Below are positions 1 through 9,908 of a stretch of DNA of 64,000 nucleotides, one piece after another. A program made the translations under genes and the position numbers. This DNA is from Chitinophaga agri. Its GTDB lineage: Bacteria > Bacteroidota > Bacteroidia > Chitinophagales > Chitinophagaceae. Below the pieces are notes generated by a model. The model was not told the DNA's origin and searched no databases. It saw only the letters and a list, made by a program, of their open reading frames with translations. The first letter of the stretch is position 1. Every line of letters starts with the position of its first letter. Location: contig NZ_CP048113.1 of NCBI RefSeq assembly GCF_010093065.1, positions 1,674,001 to 1,738,000 on the forward strand. Direction: 5' to 3'.

Positions 1-63
1 GACAATAGTTTGATTACTTTTTAAATAAGAATGGAACCTTCTACAACTTCCATTCTTATTTAA

Positions 64-2010
64 TTACTTATTTCTTCCAAAGATATAAGTTGAATACCCG
101 ATCTGAATTTGTGCAAAATTATTCTGGTAATTGGCAATTTCTGAATTGAATCTTGCCCTGCCGAATACTTTTCCGTCCCCATTTTTATTCACATTGAAGG
201 ACATCAACAGCTCCAGAGTATTCAGCCATTTGTTCCGCTGTAGCATATATTTCTGTGGATCGTCTTTTGTAAATCCCAGGAGTTCCACGCCGGGGGCAAA
301 AGGCTTGATATAGATGGCACGATACGACAAGGATAAGTTAAACCGCTCTTCTGGCAGAAAGACTAGTTTCAGTTGCGGGGTTATCTGCAAGGTGTTAATT
401 GTATACTCCTTTACTAGGCCTGTTTTGGTGACTGTTGACCCTTCTAGTATTGTGAGAGAATCTGCGACAGGCGTAATGCCAAGCCGGCCACCGATATTCA
501 GATAAATATTGAATTTAAGATTGTGATTGGCGAGAAACAACACATTTAAGTCGAAACCAGCACTAAAGCTCTGGCGCTGATATAATCCGAGTGGTGTGGC
601 ATACCGATGAGAATTCTTCGCTAATGATGCCGTGTCATTATCGCCCGGATGCTGTCTGATCGAATCAAGATCGCCTAGGATGTAGTGTTTGTTATGTTCT
701 TCCAGCTTGGACAGTGTAATGCTGGGCAGGATATACTGGAAAATCCCCACACTTTTCACCACAGGGAATATCCACCTTCTTGTTTGCCATTGTGCAGTAT
801 TGATGTTAATTCTTTTTTCGACATCCGTCTGCACTAGGCCATTAGGTTTATCGTCCTGAAGGCCCACAAAATCACTATAAATGCGTGCTTCGAATAACTT
901 ATTGGTTTCTTCTTTATAAAGCGTAGCATATTGACCACCGAAAAGTGTCATTGAGGTATCTTTAGGACTATAGTCTCTTCTGTCTACTTCCAGTCTATTC
1001 TTATAATCCAGCAATTCACCCAAGATGATGTAGGTACGATTGCCCCCTTTTAATGCAGCCTGTGCTTGGGTCATGCGCTTTTTGTCAGGAAATGCTTTTG
1101 CGCCTCTCTCATATAAGCGGATTGACTTTAGCTTATTTTGATTTTCAACGGAGGTGAAGCCAATCCCGTATATGTTAATATAAGTTCTGGGCCGTCCGTT
1201 GATGAGGATGGTGGCTGAGATATTTTCTATATAACCGTTATTAAATTCGATATCAACATCCTGAACGCTGATGTCCTCTGAACTAACGATTTTTTCTTTT
1301 TTCGTAGCACTGTCAATATAAGAAATATAAAATTTTATCTGACTGGATATACTCAGCCTGCCAGCTTCCGGTGCGGCACTTGGTTGTTGTAAGGGCCTGA
1401 TGGCAATGAGCTGGAACCACAGATTATTACCTTCTTTAAGTATCAGGTCCTTTTCAGGATCAGTACAGGTAAACCCATTGATGCGCAGAAAATTCCGTTG
1501 GAATACAGCCATGAAAAAAGTGACATCTGTTCCTGAGTAATTATATTCTACCCTCTTTGTGGCATCTGCGATGTCAATAATAGTAATTTTAATGGAGTTA
1601 TCTGTGTCAAACGTGCCAGTATAAGTAAAACTGCCATTACCGATCGCAAGCGTTTTTGAATAGCTTTGAGGTAGTGACGCGAGTGAACGTCTCTGCAGAT
1701 CATTCCAGAGAATATTGGCTTCATTGTTCAGTTTCGCAGCATCTACTGATCCACAGGTAAGTGACGGGAGTTTATTGAATTCTGAAGAAAAAAGCCGTTT
1801 AAAGGTCTCTACATCGGTTCCAATATATGGAAATGTCCTTTGTCTGGCGGCATTGCTATTATCTGCTATATTAACCCGTATGGATTTGTCAGGTTGTGTG
1901 GTTGCTGTATACGTGAAAAACTCTCCGCACACAGTAAATGTCTTCGAAACCTGGGCCTGAGCTGAAAAGGAGAGAAGAAAGGAAATGAACAGGATAATAC
2001 AATATCTCAT
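64..2010 (-). CDS. Secreted protein of unknown function, possible C-terminal outer-membrane beta-barrel
   Basis: A 648-residue protein with a clear signal peptide (hydrophobic run ILFISFLLSFSAQAQ, cleavage after AQA). Residues about 20-200 contain two related blocks, each with a Cys (CGEFFTYTA, then LTCGS; later FTCTDPEK) and a conserved 'YxGTDVxxF' phrase, so the N-terminus looks like an internal duplication. The C-terminal third has alternating polar/hydrophobic strands and ends in IGYSTYIFGRNK, like an outer-membrane barrel strand. I recognise no named family. The small gene ending at 2040 lies 29 bases upstream on the same strand, so the two are probably co-transcribed. Exported location is well supported; the barrel is an inference. 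Confidence 0.7.
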   Translation of the reverse strand: MRYCIILFISFLLSFSAQAQVSKTFTVCGEFFTYTATTQPDKSIRVNIADNSNAARQRTFPYIGTDVETFKRLFSSEFNKLPSLTCGSVDAAKLNNEANILWNDLQRRSLASLPQSYSKTLAIGNGSFTYTGTFDTDNSIKITIIDIADATKRVEYNYSGTDVTFFMAVFQRNFLRINGFTCTDPEKDLILKEGNNLWFQLIAIRPLQQPSAAPEAGRLSISSQIKFYISYIDSATKKEKIVSSEDISVQDVDIEFNNGYIENISATILINGRPRTYINIYGIGFTSVENQNKLKSIRLYERGAKAFPDKKRMTQAQAALKGGNRTYIILGELLDYKNRLEVDRRDYSPKDTSMTLFGGQYATLYKEETNKLFEARIYSDFVGLQDDKPNGLVQTDVEKRININTAQWQTRRWIFPVVKSVGIFQYILPSITLSKLEEHNKHYILGDLDSIRQHPGDNDTASLAKNSHRYATPLGLYQRQSFSAGFDLNVLFLANHNLKFNIYLNIGGRLGITPVADSLTILEGSTVTKTGLVKEYTINTLQITPQLKLVFLPEERFNLSLSYRAIYIKPFAPGVELLGFTKDDPQKYMLQRNKWLNTLELLMSFNVNKNGDGKVFGRARFNSEIANYQNNFAQIQIGYSTYIFGRNK

Positions 2011-2039
2011 TGTAATGTTTTGGGATTAGTAAAAAGATT

Positions 2040-2279
2040 TTAGCATGGTTCGTCAGTATTCATCCATGCAGACTGGCCGTTGCCGATATCAAAACATCTT
2101 TGCGCCACACCGTTTTTACATCTTACATCTCCCGGTATACACTGGCCGAAAGCAGCAACTTCTTTGGGCAGCACATTTTTGATCTCATTTTTTTCTATTG
2201 GAGTAGCCGTAAATTCATGATCGTCTATGCTATATGTGATAGACACGATCTTAATTTTTTTTGTGTTGAATTTTGCCAT
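2040..2279 (-). CDS. Small protein with a four-cysteine C-terminal motif
   Basis: About 79 residues starting MAKFNTKKIKIVSITYS. A longer reading frame exists to 2453, but its first 58 residues look random, so I chose the ATG at 2279. No signal peptide is visible. The C-terminal 34 residues carry four Cys in the pattern C-x6-C-x7-C-x16-C (QCIPGDVRCKNG, QRCFDIGNG, DEPC). The pattern resembles the short 'C-PG-xx-RC-xx-Q-C ... C' modules common in bacterial surface proteins. It precedes the secreted 648-residue gene by 29 bases. Function is unknown; a substrate, partner or peptide precursor for the downstream protein is possible but unproven. Confidence 0.55.
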   Translation of the reverse strand: MAKFNTKKIKIVSITYSIDDHEFTATPIEKNEIKNVLPKEVAAFGQCIPGDVRCKNGVAQRCFDIGNGQSAWMNTDEPC

Positions 2280-3452
2280 GTTTTGTAGTTTTTGACAGAT
2301 AGTCATTATTTGTTTACCGTACAAAACAATCTGACAGCGTATTGAGGCACAAGTGTGATTGCCGGGGGTGATTGCTTTGTTTAGCATAGACAGTGACTTA
2401 AAAGCGTTCCAAATAGTAAAGTTGGTCGAAATATTATTAGCAGAAAATACCAACTACTTTGTATTTTTCTTCTTCCGTCCCCATTCTGCCTTGTTGATTT
2501 GAATTATCAATTATCTTAGAACAGACATTACGCCATTCTATACATGTAAAACAATATGTTTATATATTGCTATCCTCAAAATGAGATACTTTTCTGTTGA
2601 TCTATTCTATTTCTATGCAAACAGTCTTCGCAAAAAAAATCTCAAAAGACCTGAAACAGGTATCTCCTAATGGCAATACATACCAAGGTATGGTAAGTAA
2701 CGCTTTCATCACTGTTAAAAGGGCCAGCATTCTCCGGTATATGTTAGACCGGGGTTAGACAACATCTTTGACATAGGGGGACTTGCTATTAAAATAGCAA
2801 ATATGCCATGTTGTATTATAATAAATTACTAATACAATGTAAAACGCAAAATATATCAGGATTTTACATTGTATTTAAGTAATATTTACCAAAAAAAACT
2901 TATCAATATAGTATTGAAATTACTAGCAGTCCGCAACTGCGCCTGCTGAACTTTATACTTAATTTGTGAGAACCATTCTTTGTATACTTTGTCCATAAAA
3001 ACTACCTCGTGAAACTTCAGGATGAATTGATTGCAGGGATAGAGGAAAAAAGGTACTGGAACTTCAATCGGATGGGAACCTTCTGTTTAAATTAGACAAC
3101 TCACTTCAGATGGATTTCTTAATAGCTGTTGCAGCAGCATTGAATATCCACTTTTAGAATGGAGTTGTAAGACTCGCATGTGATAGTTACTTTCCCTTTT
3201 GCTATGTAAATACGTCAAGAGGGATTAACAGACACAGCCACTACATAGCCTAAGAAAAAAGTCCTAAAAGGCTTAAAATCAATCCCCTTCCCTTAATAAC
3301 AGTATACCAAACCTATCAATATCAAAAGAGCTTTTTTTATAGTTTGGCTGCAATTGTAAAAGAGCCAATGAATGCCCGGGGGCTTTCATATCTTGACATA
3401 CTTATAATCCTTAAGAAAGCTTATGCACTCAACTTATTCAAAATCAACACAA
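2280..3452. other. Gene-poor region
   Basis: AT-rich stretch with no convincing gene. A 47-codon reading frame at 2615-2758 (+), beginning MQTVFAKKISKDLKQ, could be a relic or a tiny gene. A further open stretch near 3090-3156 has no plausible start. I see no RNA gene or clear terminator before the repeat that begins near 3453. Confidence 0.4.
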
Positions 3453-3527
3453 GTTGGTTCGAAAACGTTCTGCTACTGGGCACTAAAGTGGAAAGGTCGG
3501 AGATATCTCCGACCTTTCCGCTTTTTA
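3453..3527 (+). repeat. Dispersed T-arm-like/terminator repeat, copy A
   Basis: Contains TTGGTTCGAAAACG, then CTGCTACTGGGCAC, then a near-perfect hairpin (GGAAAGGTCGGAGA ... TCTCCGACCTTTCC) followed by a T run. The same three-part unit recurs at 30335, 31695, 32496, 34772 and 40727. Its hairpin matches the terminator of the tRNA-Leu at 28386. This copy lies about 25 kb from the tRNA and immediately adjoins the intron-like relic. Confidence 0.75.
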
Positions 3528-3529
3528 GG

Positions 3530-4250
3530 TGCATGCTCACTTCTCTGGACAGTTCTTCTACTGCCTGGTGTTGGGATTTGCCCAGCCTGGATGTTAGTTA
3601 GCGCTTCTCCCGGATACATCCCTGCCCGGGCCGCTATGTGCGTCTCTACTATAACACTTCTTTCATGTCTCTGGTACATTTAGTGTTACTAAGATGGTAG
3701 TTCCGTAAACAGACATCGCCCTTCCTTACTAAGTGGCTTTGATAAAGCTAATTCCCACCCTTCTAACGGTACTATGAGGATGCCAAGACAGCCTTCGTCC
3801 TTTTCGTTACCTCCAATTTCTCCCGGTTCGGATATCTCCCCATATCATCTTTTCTTAGCGCTTAACAAGGTGACGACACAGAGCCTGTAAGCACGGTGGA
3901 TTATTCTTGTTCAGTCAATCCAATGAATCGACTTCCGTTTGGAGACGTTATGCACTCCTGTGTTCCTGTATCACCCAGGTCTGCCTTTGACATGTTCTTG
4001 GACCCCTGTCGAATCGTCCCACTTGTCTATTGCGCAGGTTTGATGTTGCCTTAGCTTAGAACGGCTAAAGCTTCAATATACAGAAGCGTTTCGAGGCTCA
4101 ATAGCACACTTTCAGCAGTCGCTGTCTACGCTTCGTGCCATCATCTCTGACAACTACGCAAGACGCGCTTCCGATGGTTCACCAAACCTTGTCTGACAGG
4201 ATTGGCTACCTGTAAGGTAATTTCGAGGTATTTCATAAAAAAATGCCCAC
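3530..4250 (-). pseudogene. Possible 5' part of a decayed group II intron
   Basis: This stretch is more GC-rich than its surroundings, contains no intact long gene and looks like structured RNA when read on the minus strand. It includes a 'CATAGTACC...GAAG' phrase (about 3758-3777) like that preceding the maturase gene in many bacterial group II introns. It is followed by an AGTAAGGAAGGG segment and an apparent ATG around 3700, but the following frame is soon broken. No reverse-transcriptase motif survives. The assignment rests on recollection of intron layout, so it is tentative. A second group II intron remnant, its 3' half, lies at 35.7-36.4 kb. Confidence 0.3.
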
Positions 4251-4280
4251 CCCACGGACCTAACACAGCACAATCGTAGA

Positions 4281-4338
4281 GGCTCCGCTACTGGCACATA
4301 AATAACAAATCCGCCCTAATAGCGGATCTGCTATTTTA
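4281..4338 (+). repeat. Partial copy G of the dispersed repeat
   Basis: Has CTCCGCTACTGGCACATAAA followed by a hairpin with arms ATCCGC/GCGGAT and a short T run. It resembles the right half of copies B and E (CTACTGGGCAC plus the ATCCGCT...AGCGGAT hairpin), but the upstream TTCGAA core is missing or degraded. Confidence 0.5.
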
Positions 4339-4543
4339 TATTAACTGGAGATCTCGGATACGTCTTTTATAATCAATATGAAAACGATGCGATCAATATA
4401 AAAATGAATATAAACCCTAATCTAACACTTAAAAAATCATCTGCTCAATGACGGAAACGCAAATCCCAAAAGTAAAACTCCGCTAATTTGACTAGTCTTG
4501 AATGTCCAGGGCGCATCCTGCACATTCAGGTAAAACGTTATCA

Positions 4544-5416
4544 CTAATGTTTTGCCATAGCCTGCTGGCTCTGACCTGCACAATGCCAGTTCACACTTAC
4601 GCTCAATGTATCGCTGGGATACCACAGCGTGGTATTATAGCTGGTCACATACCCATCGCTATTGATCTGCTGGTCAAAGAAGTACCTGTCATACTCCGGG
4701 TACTGATAGGCATTATTTGCCCTGATGAGTTTATGATGCGGATGCATGTCCAACAGCCCCATGTGCCGCAGTAGTTCCAGTTCTGTGAAGTGACCATACC
4801 AACTGTCGATAAAATATACGCCGTTGGTGATAGGCTTAGAATAATCATAGGTCAGCTCCAGCATCAGGGTGCTGTTATTATTACGTAGATATTGCTTCAC
4901 ATTCCCATGCTGGTCATACCTGATGGTATAGTCCCAGTTCTGTTCAGGATTAAAATAACTTACCAGCTGCCCTTTATTATTATAGGCATAGGTCTTATGC
5001 CAAGTGAACCCGCCTATCATAGGATCGGTGTAAAAGGTCTCTACCGGCTGTCCCTTGCTGTTCAGAATGACAGTAAAGGCGGTATCCTTGCTAGTGGAGT
5101 CCAGCAGAAAGGCTTTATTGCCCATGCGGCCGCCATTCATATAACTATGCGGATAAACCGGCGTTGGGCTGTCAGCAAGAATGAATATAGAATAATAGAA
5201 CTCCTGCCAGCTATATGTTTTAAAGAACTGGTACTGGCGGCCAAACACGAACTGGCCTGGTTGATTGTAATACCATATTGACAAACTCTGGGCATCGCAA
5301 TTACAGGGTTTATTACCGGGACCAGGCCACGGGAGATCGTCTTTATGACAGGCAGCCAGCAATGAAATGAAGATGCATACAAACAGTATGCGGCACAAGT
5401 AAATTGATCTTTGCAT
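4544..5416 (-). CDS. Putative lipoprotein, unknown function
   Basis: 290 residues beginning MQRSIYLCRILFVCIFISLLAACHKDD. The hydrophobic leader ends in the lipobox LAAC, so it should be lipidated at Cys23 and anchored to the outer membrane or periplasmic face. The mature part is rich in Tyr and short polar turns (DYTIRYDQHGNVKQYL, ETFYTDPMIGGF), suggestive of RHS/YD-like or beta-sheet structure. I do not recognise a named domain. It stands alone: no neighbour lies within 400 bases on the same strand. Confidence 0.7.
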   Translation of the reverse strand: MQRSIYLCRILFVCIFISLLAACHKDDLPWPGPGNKPCNCDAQSLSIWYYNQPGQFVFGRQYQFFKTYSWQEFYYSIFILADSPTPVYPHSYMNGGRMGNKAFLLDSTSKDTAFTVILNSKGQPVETFYTDPMIGGFTWHKTYAYNNKGQLVSYFNPEQNWDYTIRYDQHGNVKQYLRNNNSTLMLELTYDYSKPITNGVYFIDSWYGHFTELELLRHMGLLDMHPHHKLIRANNAYQYPEYDRYFFDQQINSDGYVTSYNTTLWYPSDTLSVSVNWHCAGQSQQAMAKH

Positions 5417-6306
5417 GATAGGGGTTTTATGTAATTGATTAAATAAGAAAGGATGCGAATGGGTTGTCCGTTAATAAGCAGATTCTACATCGGCATGCGA
5501 TGCCAACAATCACCATTATTCTTAACAAATAATGGCTCACCCTAAAAAAGGAAAAGCCAGGTAGCTTATCAAATAAGGGCTGTCACTATTGTACAGACAT
5601 TGAAAACTAGTTCTTTATTCAGATCGCTGCAATTGATATTACCTGGAATTGACTAAGTAACGGGTAAAACCGTGGACATCACACCTTAAGAAGGCGTCAA
5701 GATTAACAAGACCCAATCGCTATTCCCTTCAGGACTTTTCTATAGAGTTAACTGTGCACGAATATAGGACACAATCTTCAATTATCTATGCTTCTTACAA
5801 GGTATATGAACATCCCGGTCGAAAAATCGAGCGTAGCAAGCTGCCCGTTCCTAACCATAAAGGATTTTTGCCGAAGAATTACATAGCTCTTTTATATAGG
5901 CCTACACTGATGTCGCGCAATGTAGTGACCTGGGTACCCGTCTGCTAGCGGAGTTTAAGCAGCATATCCTACCATGAAAATCCTTTTCCCTCAGGAATAA
6001 TTATCTGTTACCCCTCTCAGCAAAATTCACTATTTCTATAATTCCCTCTTATTCAAATCGCACCATGGCTTTTGTTCCAATGTATTCAGTATTGACTGAT
6101 ACTAACCGGATGACGTACCCATTCATGGAATCCTCAGGACACATTAACCACTTGAATTGGAAAGGAACATTAAGAACGTCATTACATTATTATATTTTCG
6201 CGTAAGATGCTACAGTAACAGCATAGATCAGATTAAAATTCTTAGTTTTTTTACAAGTGAATATCTTATGAGTAGGACAATATTTGACAAATATCATGAT
6301 AGCACA
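5417..6306. other. Long intergenic stretch
   Basis: About 890 bases upstream of the lipoprotein gene (minus strand) and of the broken lipoprotein gene (plus strand). Short reading frames exist (for example 5754-5948), but their composition looks non-coding. I see no RNA gene, insertion-sequence end or repeat copy. Confidence 0.4.
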
Positions 6307-6870
6307 ATGTTATTTGTTTATATTTTATCATATACCTTATGTTCCTGCAACTTTCAAAGACACAGTGTCCCCAAGGAAAATATGCCGAACACATTATTGA
6401 ATAAATATACTAGGTCAGTCAGTAAGGGAGAAGATAGCAGTACTCAGATATTACAACTTATTGCGGAACGAAAGGAAATTCCAATTTCACAGTTAAACCG
6501 ATATTTCAGCTTTGATTCATTATATCTCAAACGGGCTCCTTATGTAACCTGATTTGGCGTATATAAAATTAATGATAGTGTGTCGGTGGCTTACATCGAT
6601 TGTTTTGGAGGTCACTGTGGAGACAGATTTATTATTACGGTTAACACGAGAACATTGAATGAGATAAGCAAAATGCAGATCGCTAGTTTTTGTGATGCAG
6701 ATTATATAATGAAAGATACTTTAATTGCAGATTTTTATGAGACAGATTCGACATTTGAGACTAAAACATCTTACCACCTCAGAGTTGGAAGAGAAATTGA
6801 TACTGTTGTTAGCCGTCTTTGGAAGATAGACCAACGGGGTATCATTTCATTAGCGAAAAGAAATCGCTAA
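6307..6870 (+). pseudogene. Lipoprotein gene interrupted by one in-frame TGA
   Basis: The ATG at 6307 starts a lipoprotein-like leader, MLFVYILSYTLCSCNF. The frame runs to a TGA at 6550-6552 after RAPYVT, then continues in the same frame as FGVYKINDSVSVAYIDCFGG to a TAA at 6868-6870. The frame is therefore uninterrupted apart from one stop; a TGG-to-TGA change would explain it (YVTWFGVY). The combined product would be about 187 residues. Possible explanations are a recent nonsense mutation, a sequencing error, or readthrough. I know no family for it. An upstream in-frame ATG at 6268 is less likely because it precedes the leader. Confidence 0.6.
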
Positions 6871-7090
6871 TAGATTTAGAGTAGGGTGATCATTGTTAAT
6901 GTGTAATAGCTATTACATGTTCTTGTAGTTATGAAATACTGTTACACATTTTTTTCCAGCAGGAGTATACCATGCGAAGTTAATGGGCGCCGCAGCATCT
7001 TTTACAGGGTTTTCACAGATAATCTGTTAACTAAGTCATACAACTAGTGTTCATCGATTCAAATGTTCTATCGTCGACCAAATTCGGGAC

Positions 7091-7810
7091 TCAGGCACCC
7101 ATATCCAGGGTTTTAAGTACCTGCTGCCTAAAAAGTTTTCCGATCGGCACAAGACCGCCTGCAATTTGGATTTCCTCCACGGAAAATGATTCTATCTTAT
7201 CGATAGCCACAATAAAGGAGCGATGCACTCGCAGGAAGGCTGCTGCTGGTAACATGGCCTCGAGGGCTACCAGCGCATACTTGGTGATTACCGGTCCCTT
7301 AACCGTATGAATCTTTACATAGTCTTTGAGGCTCTCCACATAGAGAATATCATTCAGAAAAACCTTTACCATTTTTCTGTCCGCACGGAAATACAGAAAT
7401 CCGTGGTTGGTTGCTAACGCTGGCTCACTGGTCAACGGTACCTCTTTTTCTGGTAATGCCTTCATGACAGATTTTAAAAAGCGTTCGAACCGGATCGGTT
7501 TTACGAGGTAGTCAACTACGGATAGCTCAAACGCCTCCACAGCGTACTGGTCATAAGCCGTCGTGAGCACAATTTTAGGTGGATGTTGCAACGTCCTGAT
7601 CAGCTCCATACCACTCATCTGCGGTAACTGTATATCAAGGAAGAGCAGATCAATCTGCTGTTCACGCAGTACCGTAATAACCTGCAAAGCATTACTGCAT
7701 TCTCCTGCCATTTCTAAAAATGGGATCTGTTCGATATACCGGCGAATGACCTCCCTGGCTGGAGGCTCGTCATCTATCACCAGGCATTTAAATTTCTTTT
7801 GCGGCTCCAT
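7091..7810 (-). CDS. LytTR-family response regulator
   Basis: 239 residues from the ATG at 7810 (a 5' extension to 7834 is possible but reads poorly). Residues 8-120 form a receiver domain: acidic pair Asp13-Asp14, phospho-acceptor Asp59 in LLFLDIQLP, Thr in VLTTAYDQYA, and Lys in VDYLVKPI. Residues about 140-235 form a LytTR DNA-binding domain with the typical FLYFRADRKMVKV and FLRVHRSFIVAIDKI segments. The start overlaps the end of the histidine kinase gene by 23 bases, so the pair is translationally coupled and should act as one two-component system. The target genes cannot be read from the window. Confidence 0.93.
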   Translation of the reverse strand: MEPQKKFKCLVIDDEPPAREVIRRYIEQIPFLEMAGECSNALQVITVLREQQIDLLFLDIQLPQMSGMELIRTLQHPPKIVLTTAYDQYAVEAFELSVVDYLVKPIRFERFLKSVMKALPEKEVPLTSEPALATNHGFLYFRADRKMVKVFLNDILYVESLKDYVKIHTVKGPVITKYALVALEAMLPAAAFLRVHRSFIVAIDKIESFSVEEIQIAGGLVPIGKLFRQQVLKTLDMGA

Positions 7811-8954
7811 AAGCAAACGGCTTTTCACTGGCATAACTGGCTATATCCAGTGTCATCTTTAAATTAACAATGTACATTTCTTCGAGGTCGTCTATCTGCA
7901 GATCATGTGTTCCAGGATACAACAGCTGTAAACGCTGCCGGACATTCATAATACCAATGCCAGCTGCGGGAGTGTGAGCGCTGGCACATTTGCCGTTGAT
8001 CAGTTTCATGCTTAGTTCCAGACCCGTTATATTGATATGCATGCTGATCCATGGTTGTTCTACCATTTTACTTGCACCATGTTTAAATGCATTCTCAAGG
8101 AAGGGTAACAGGATCAATGGCGCTATGAACAAATGCCCACCCTGTTGAGGTAATTGCAGGGATATGTCAAGCTGATGATCATAACGAACTGTTTCGAGTT
8201 CAAGATAATCACGGGTCATTTTCAGCTCTTTGTCCAATGGCACTATTGGTTTATCGCAATCATATAACATATACCGTAAAAGTTCCGAAAGCCCCATGAT
8301 CATGCCAGATGCTTTCGCAGAAACGTCTTGCGTAAGAGAGTATACATTATTAAGTGTATTGAAAAGAAAGTGCGGATGCAACTGCGCTTTCAGCATCTGT
8401 AGTTCTATTTTTGTTCTTTCCTTTTCCAATATCAGCGCGGCCTGTTGTTTCTCAAAAAAACATTTTAACAATTTAACAGCCGCTGCTACTCCTCCAATGG
8501 TAATACTACCACGGAGTCCAGCCAACATGGCCACGCCAATCTGGACATAAAAAGGAGGATGCGCTTCTTTAGCCAATACCGGAGACAAGCGATCGGCTAC
8601 CAGGTGCCTGAATGCATCAACTACGGTTACTGACAAAAAAGCCGCAAACGTAGCGGTGAGCAGCACCAGCACAAGCGAACCTATTATCGCCATCACATAG
8701 CGCCCTGGCAATACCAGTTTCGGAATAACAAGGTACATCAGCGAATAGGCCAGGAATATGCTCGGAAGAAGAAATAGAAAAGCTTCCGGAAAAGTAATGA
8801 CAATACGCCGCCAGAACGTTTGTTGTTGTAAAATCGCCGACGGAGTAAAAGAGTATAGCAGTAACTGAAATAAAAACCAAAGGACCCAGAAACACAGATG
8901 CCGGGCATAACGCCATTTGCGCTCATGGGAGAAGAAAAAAGGCAGTTGCAGCAT
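7788..8954 (-). CDS. LytS-like sensor histidine kinase (His_kinase family)
   Basis: 388 residues. Several hydrophobic segments in residues 15-165 give about four or five membrane spans and no large sensor domain, so the input is probably at or within the membrane. The H-box QLHPHFLFNTLNN is centred on His193, followed by an HATPase_c domain with the N-box LLPFLENAFKHG and a GIGIMNVRQRLQ lid. This architecture matches the HPHF-type kinases that work with LytTR regulators. The regulator gene overlaps its 3' end. It should autophosphorylate His193 and transfer phosphate to the adjacent regulator. Confidence 0.92.
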   Translation of the reverse strand: MLQLPFFFSHERKWRYARHLCFWVLWFLFQLLLYSFTPSAILQQQTFWRRIVITFPEAFLFLLPSIFLAYSLMYLVIPKLVLPGRYVMAIIGSLVLVLLTATFAAFLSVTVVDAFRHLVADRLSPVLAKEAHPPFYVQIGVAMLAGLRGSITIGGVAAAVKLLKCFFEKQQAALILEKERTKIELQMLKAQLHPHFLFNTLNNVYSLTQDVSAKASGMIMGLSELLRYMLYDCDKPIVPLDKELKMTRDYLELETVRYDHQLDISLQLPQQGGHLFIAPLILLPFLENAFKHGASKMVEQPWISMHINITGLELSMKLINGKCASAHTPAAGIGIMNVRQRLQLLYPGTHDLQIDDLEEMYIVNLKMTLDIASYASEKPFAYGAAKEI

Positions 8955-9146
8955 CCGCTTGAGGTTTATACTAATATACGAAATGCCGTAACATTTCAGG
9001 ATCTTGTTCGACCAAGCTCACCTCGTGGTGTCACAAAATCATTTTATCGTCGATGAACGGATTCAACCGCACCTTTGCTGTAGCTCGTCTATTTTTACTT
9101 TTATAGGTAGCAGAACGGCTTACTTTTGGGGAAAATACGCATTCTC

Positions 9147-9665
9147 ATGAAAAAAATAGTGACCGCCTCCATCGCCATTCTCTCCTGCTACAGCCTGTAT
9201 GCACAAACAGACACTACCAGCTTCCCAGAGGAACGACAGGCAGTCCGGCAGTTGATGCATGAAAGCAAGCCCGGCACCCGTATAGATTGTAACGATTTCA
9301 TCGCGGTAGGTCCTAAGGGAGATATCTCCTTTTCCTTCAGCGAATGGAAAGCCGCACAAATAAAACAGAAAGTAGTATTCAAATCTGTAGTATCCCTACC
9401 GGGCCATGAGTTTATACGTATCTACGATGGAAATACGGCGGTCGTCAATTTCCTGGCAAATGTACATCTGGTAGTTGATGGCCAGGATGTCCGCATTAAA
9501 GTACGCCGGCTCGAAGTTTATCATAAAAGTACGGCTGGCTGGTGCCGTGTAGCCGGGCAGGGAACGATCGTGGATGAAATGCTGTTTCCGGTTGAAAGAG
9601 ACAAACAGGAGGTGACTCATTACCCTAACTTAACAAAGCAGCCTACGGAATATACGGCCCCTTAG
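9147..9665 (+). CDS. Secreted NTF2/SnoaL-like protein
   Basis: 172 residues from the ATG at 9147 (the upstream ATG at 9126 only adds residues ahead of the leader). Signal peptide MKKIVTASIAILSCYSLYAQ. The mature protein has the pattern of DUF4440/SnoaL-like folds: an early helix (EERQAVRQLMHES), then strands with IRIYDGNTAVVNFLANV, IKVRRLEVYHKSTAGWCRVAGQ. It diverges from the LytS/LytTR pair and could be one of its targets, but nothing in the sequence proves this. Catalytic function is unknown; many such proteins bind small ligands. Confidence 0.65.
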   Translation: MKKIVTASIAILSCYSLYAQTDTTSFPEERQAVRQLMHESKPGTRIDCNDFIAVGPKGDISFSFSEWKAAQIKQKVVFKSVVSLPGHEFIRIYDGNTAVVNFLANVHLVVDGQDVRIKVRRLEVYHKSTAGWCRVAGQGTIVDEMLFPVERDKQEVTHYPNLTKQPTEYTAP

Positions 9666-9908
9666 TCTCGCCCCACCCCCACTTAGGCATTGGGATATTT
9701 ACATCCTCATTGCTTACATGCTCCTGTGAATTTATTACCGCTATCCGAGTACCCCACTCTATGTAAGCCACGAAAGCAGAGCGGAACTCAGGATAGCTAG
9801 CCTTTTTTCCATATTTTTAATTGTTATTTCCGGTAAAACTAGCCTGTTAAATTATGTGAGTCAATAACTTACCTAAAAGTAGGGTGGATTGTTAACTAAT
9901 AGAAAGCT

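Noticed and set aside
3344..3683. Two overlapping 85-86 residue frames on the plus strand and a 68-residue frame on the minus strand
   Set aside because: They run through repeat copy A and the intron-like relic and have no protein-like composition.
4281..4338. Possible tRNA remnant
   Set aside because: Only the right half of the repeat is recognisable; no cloverleaf can be drawn, so it is listed as a partial repeat.
5754..5948. 64-residue plus-strand frame
   Set aside because: No recognisable features, no supporting context, composition like non-coding DNA.
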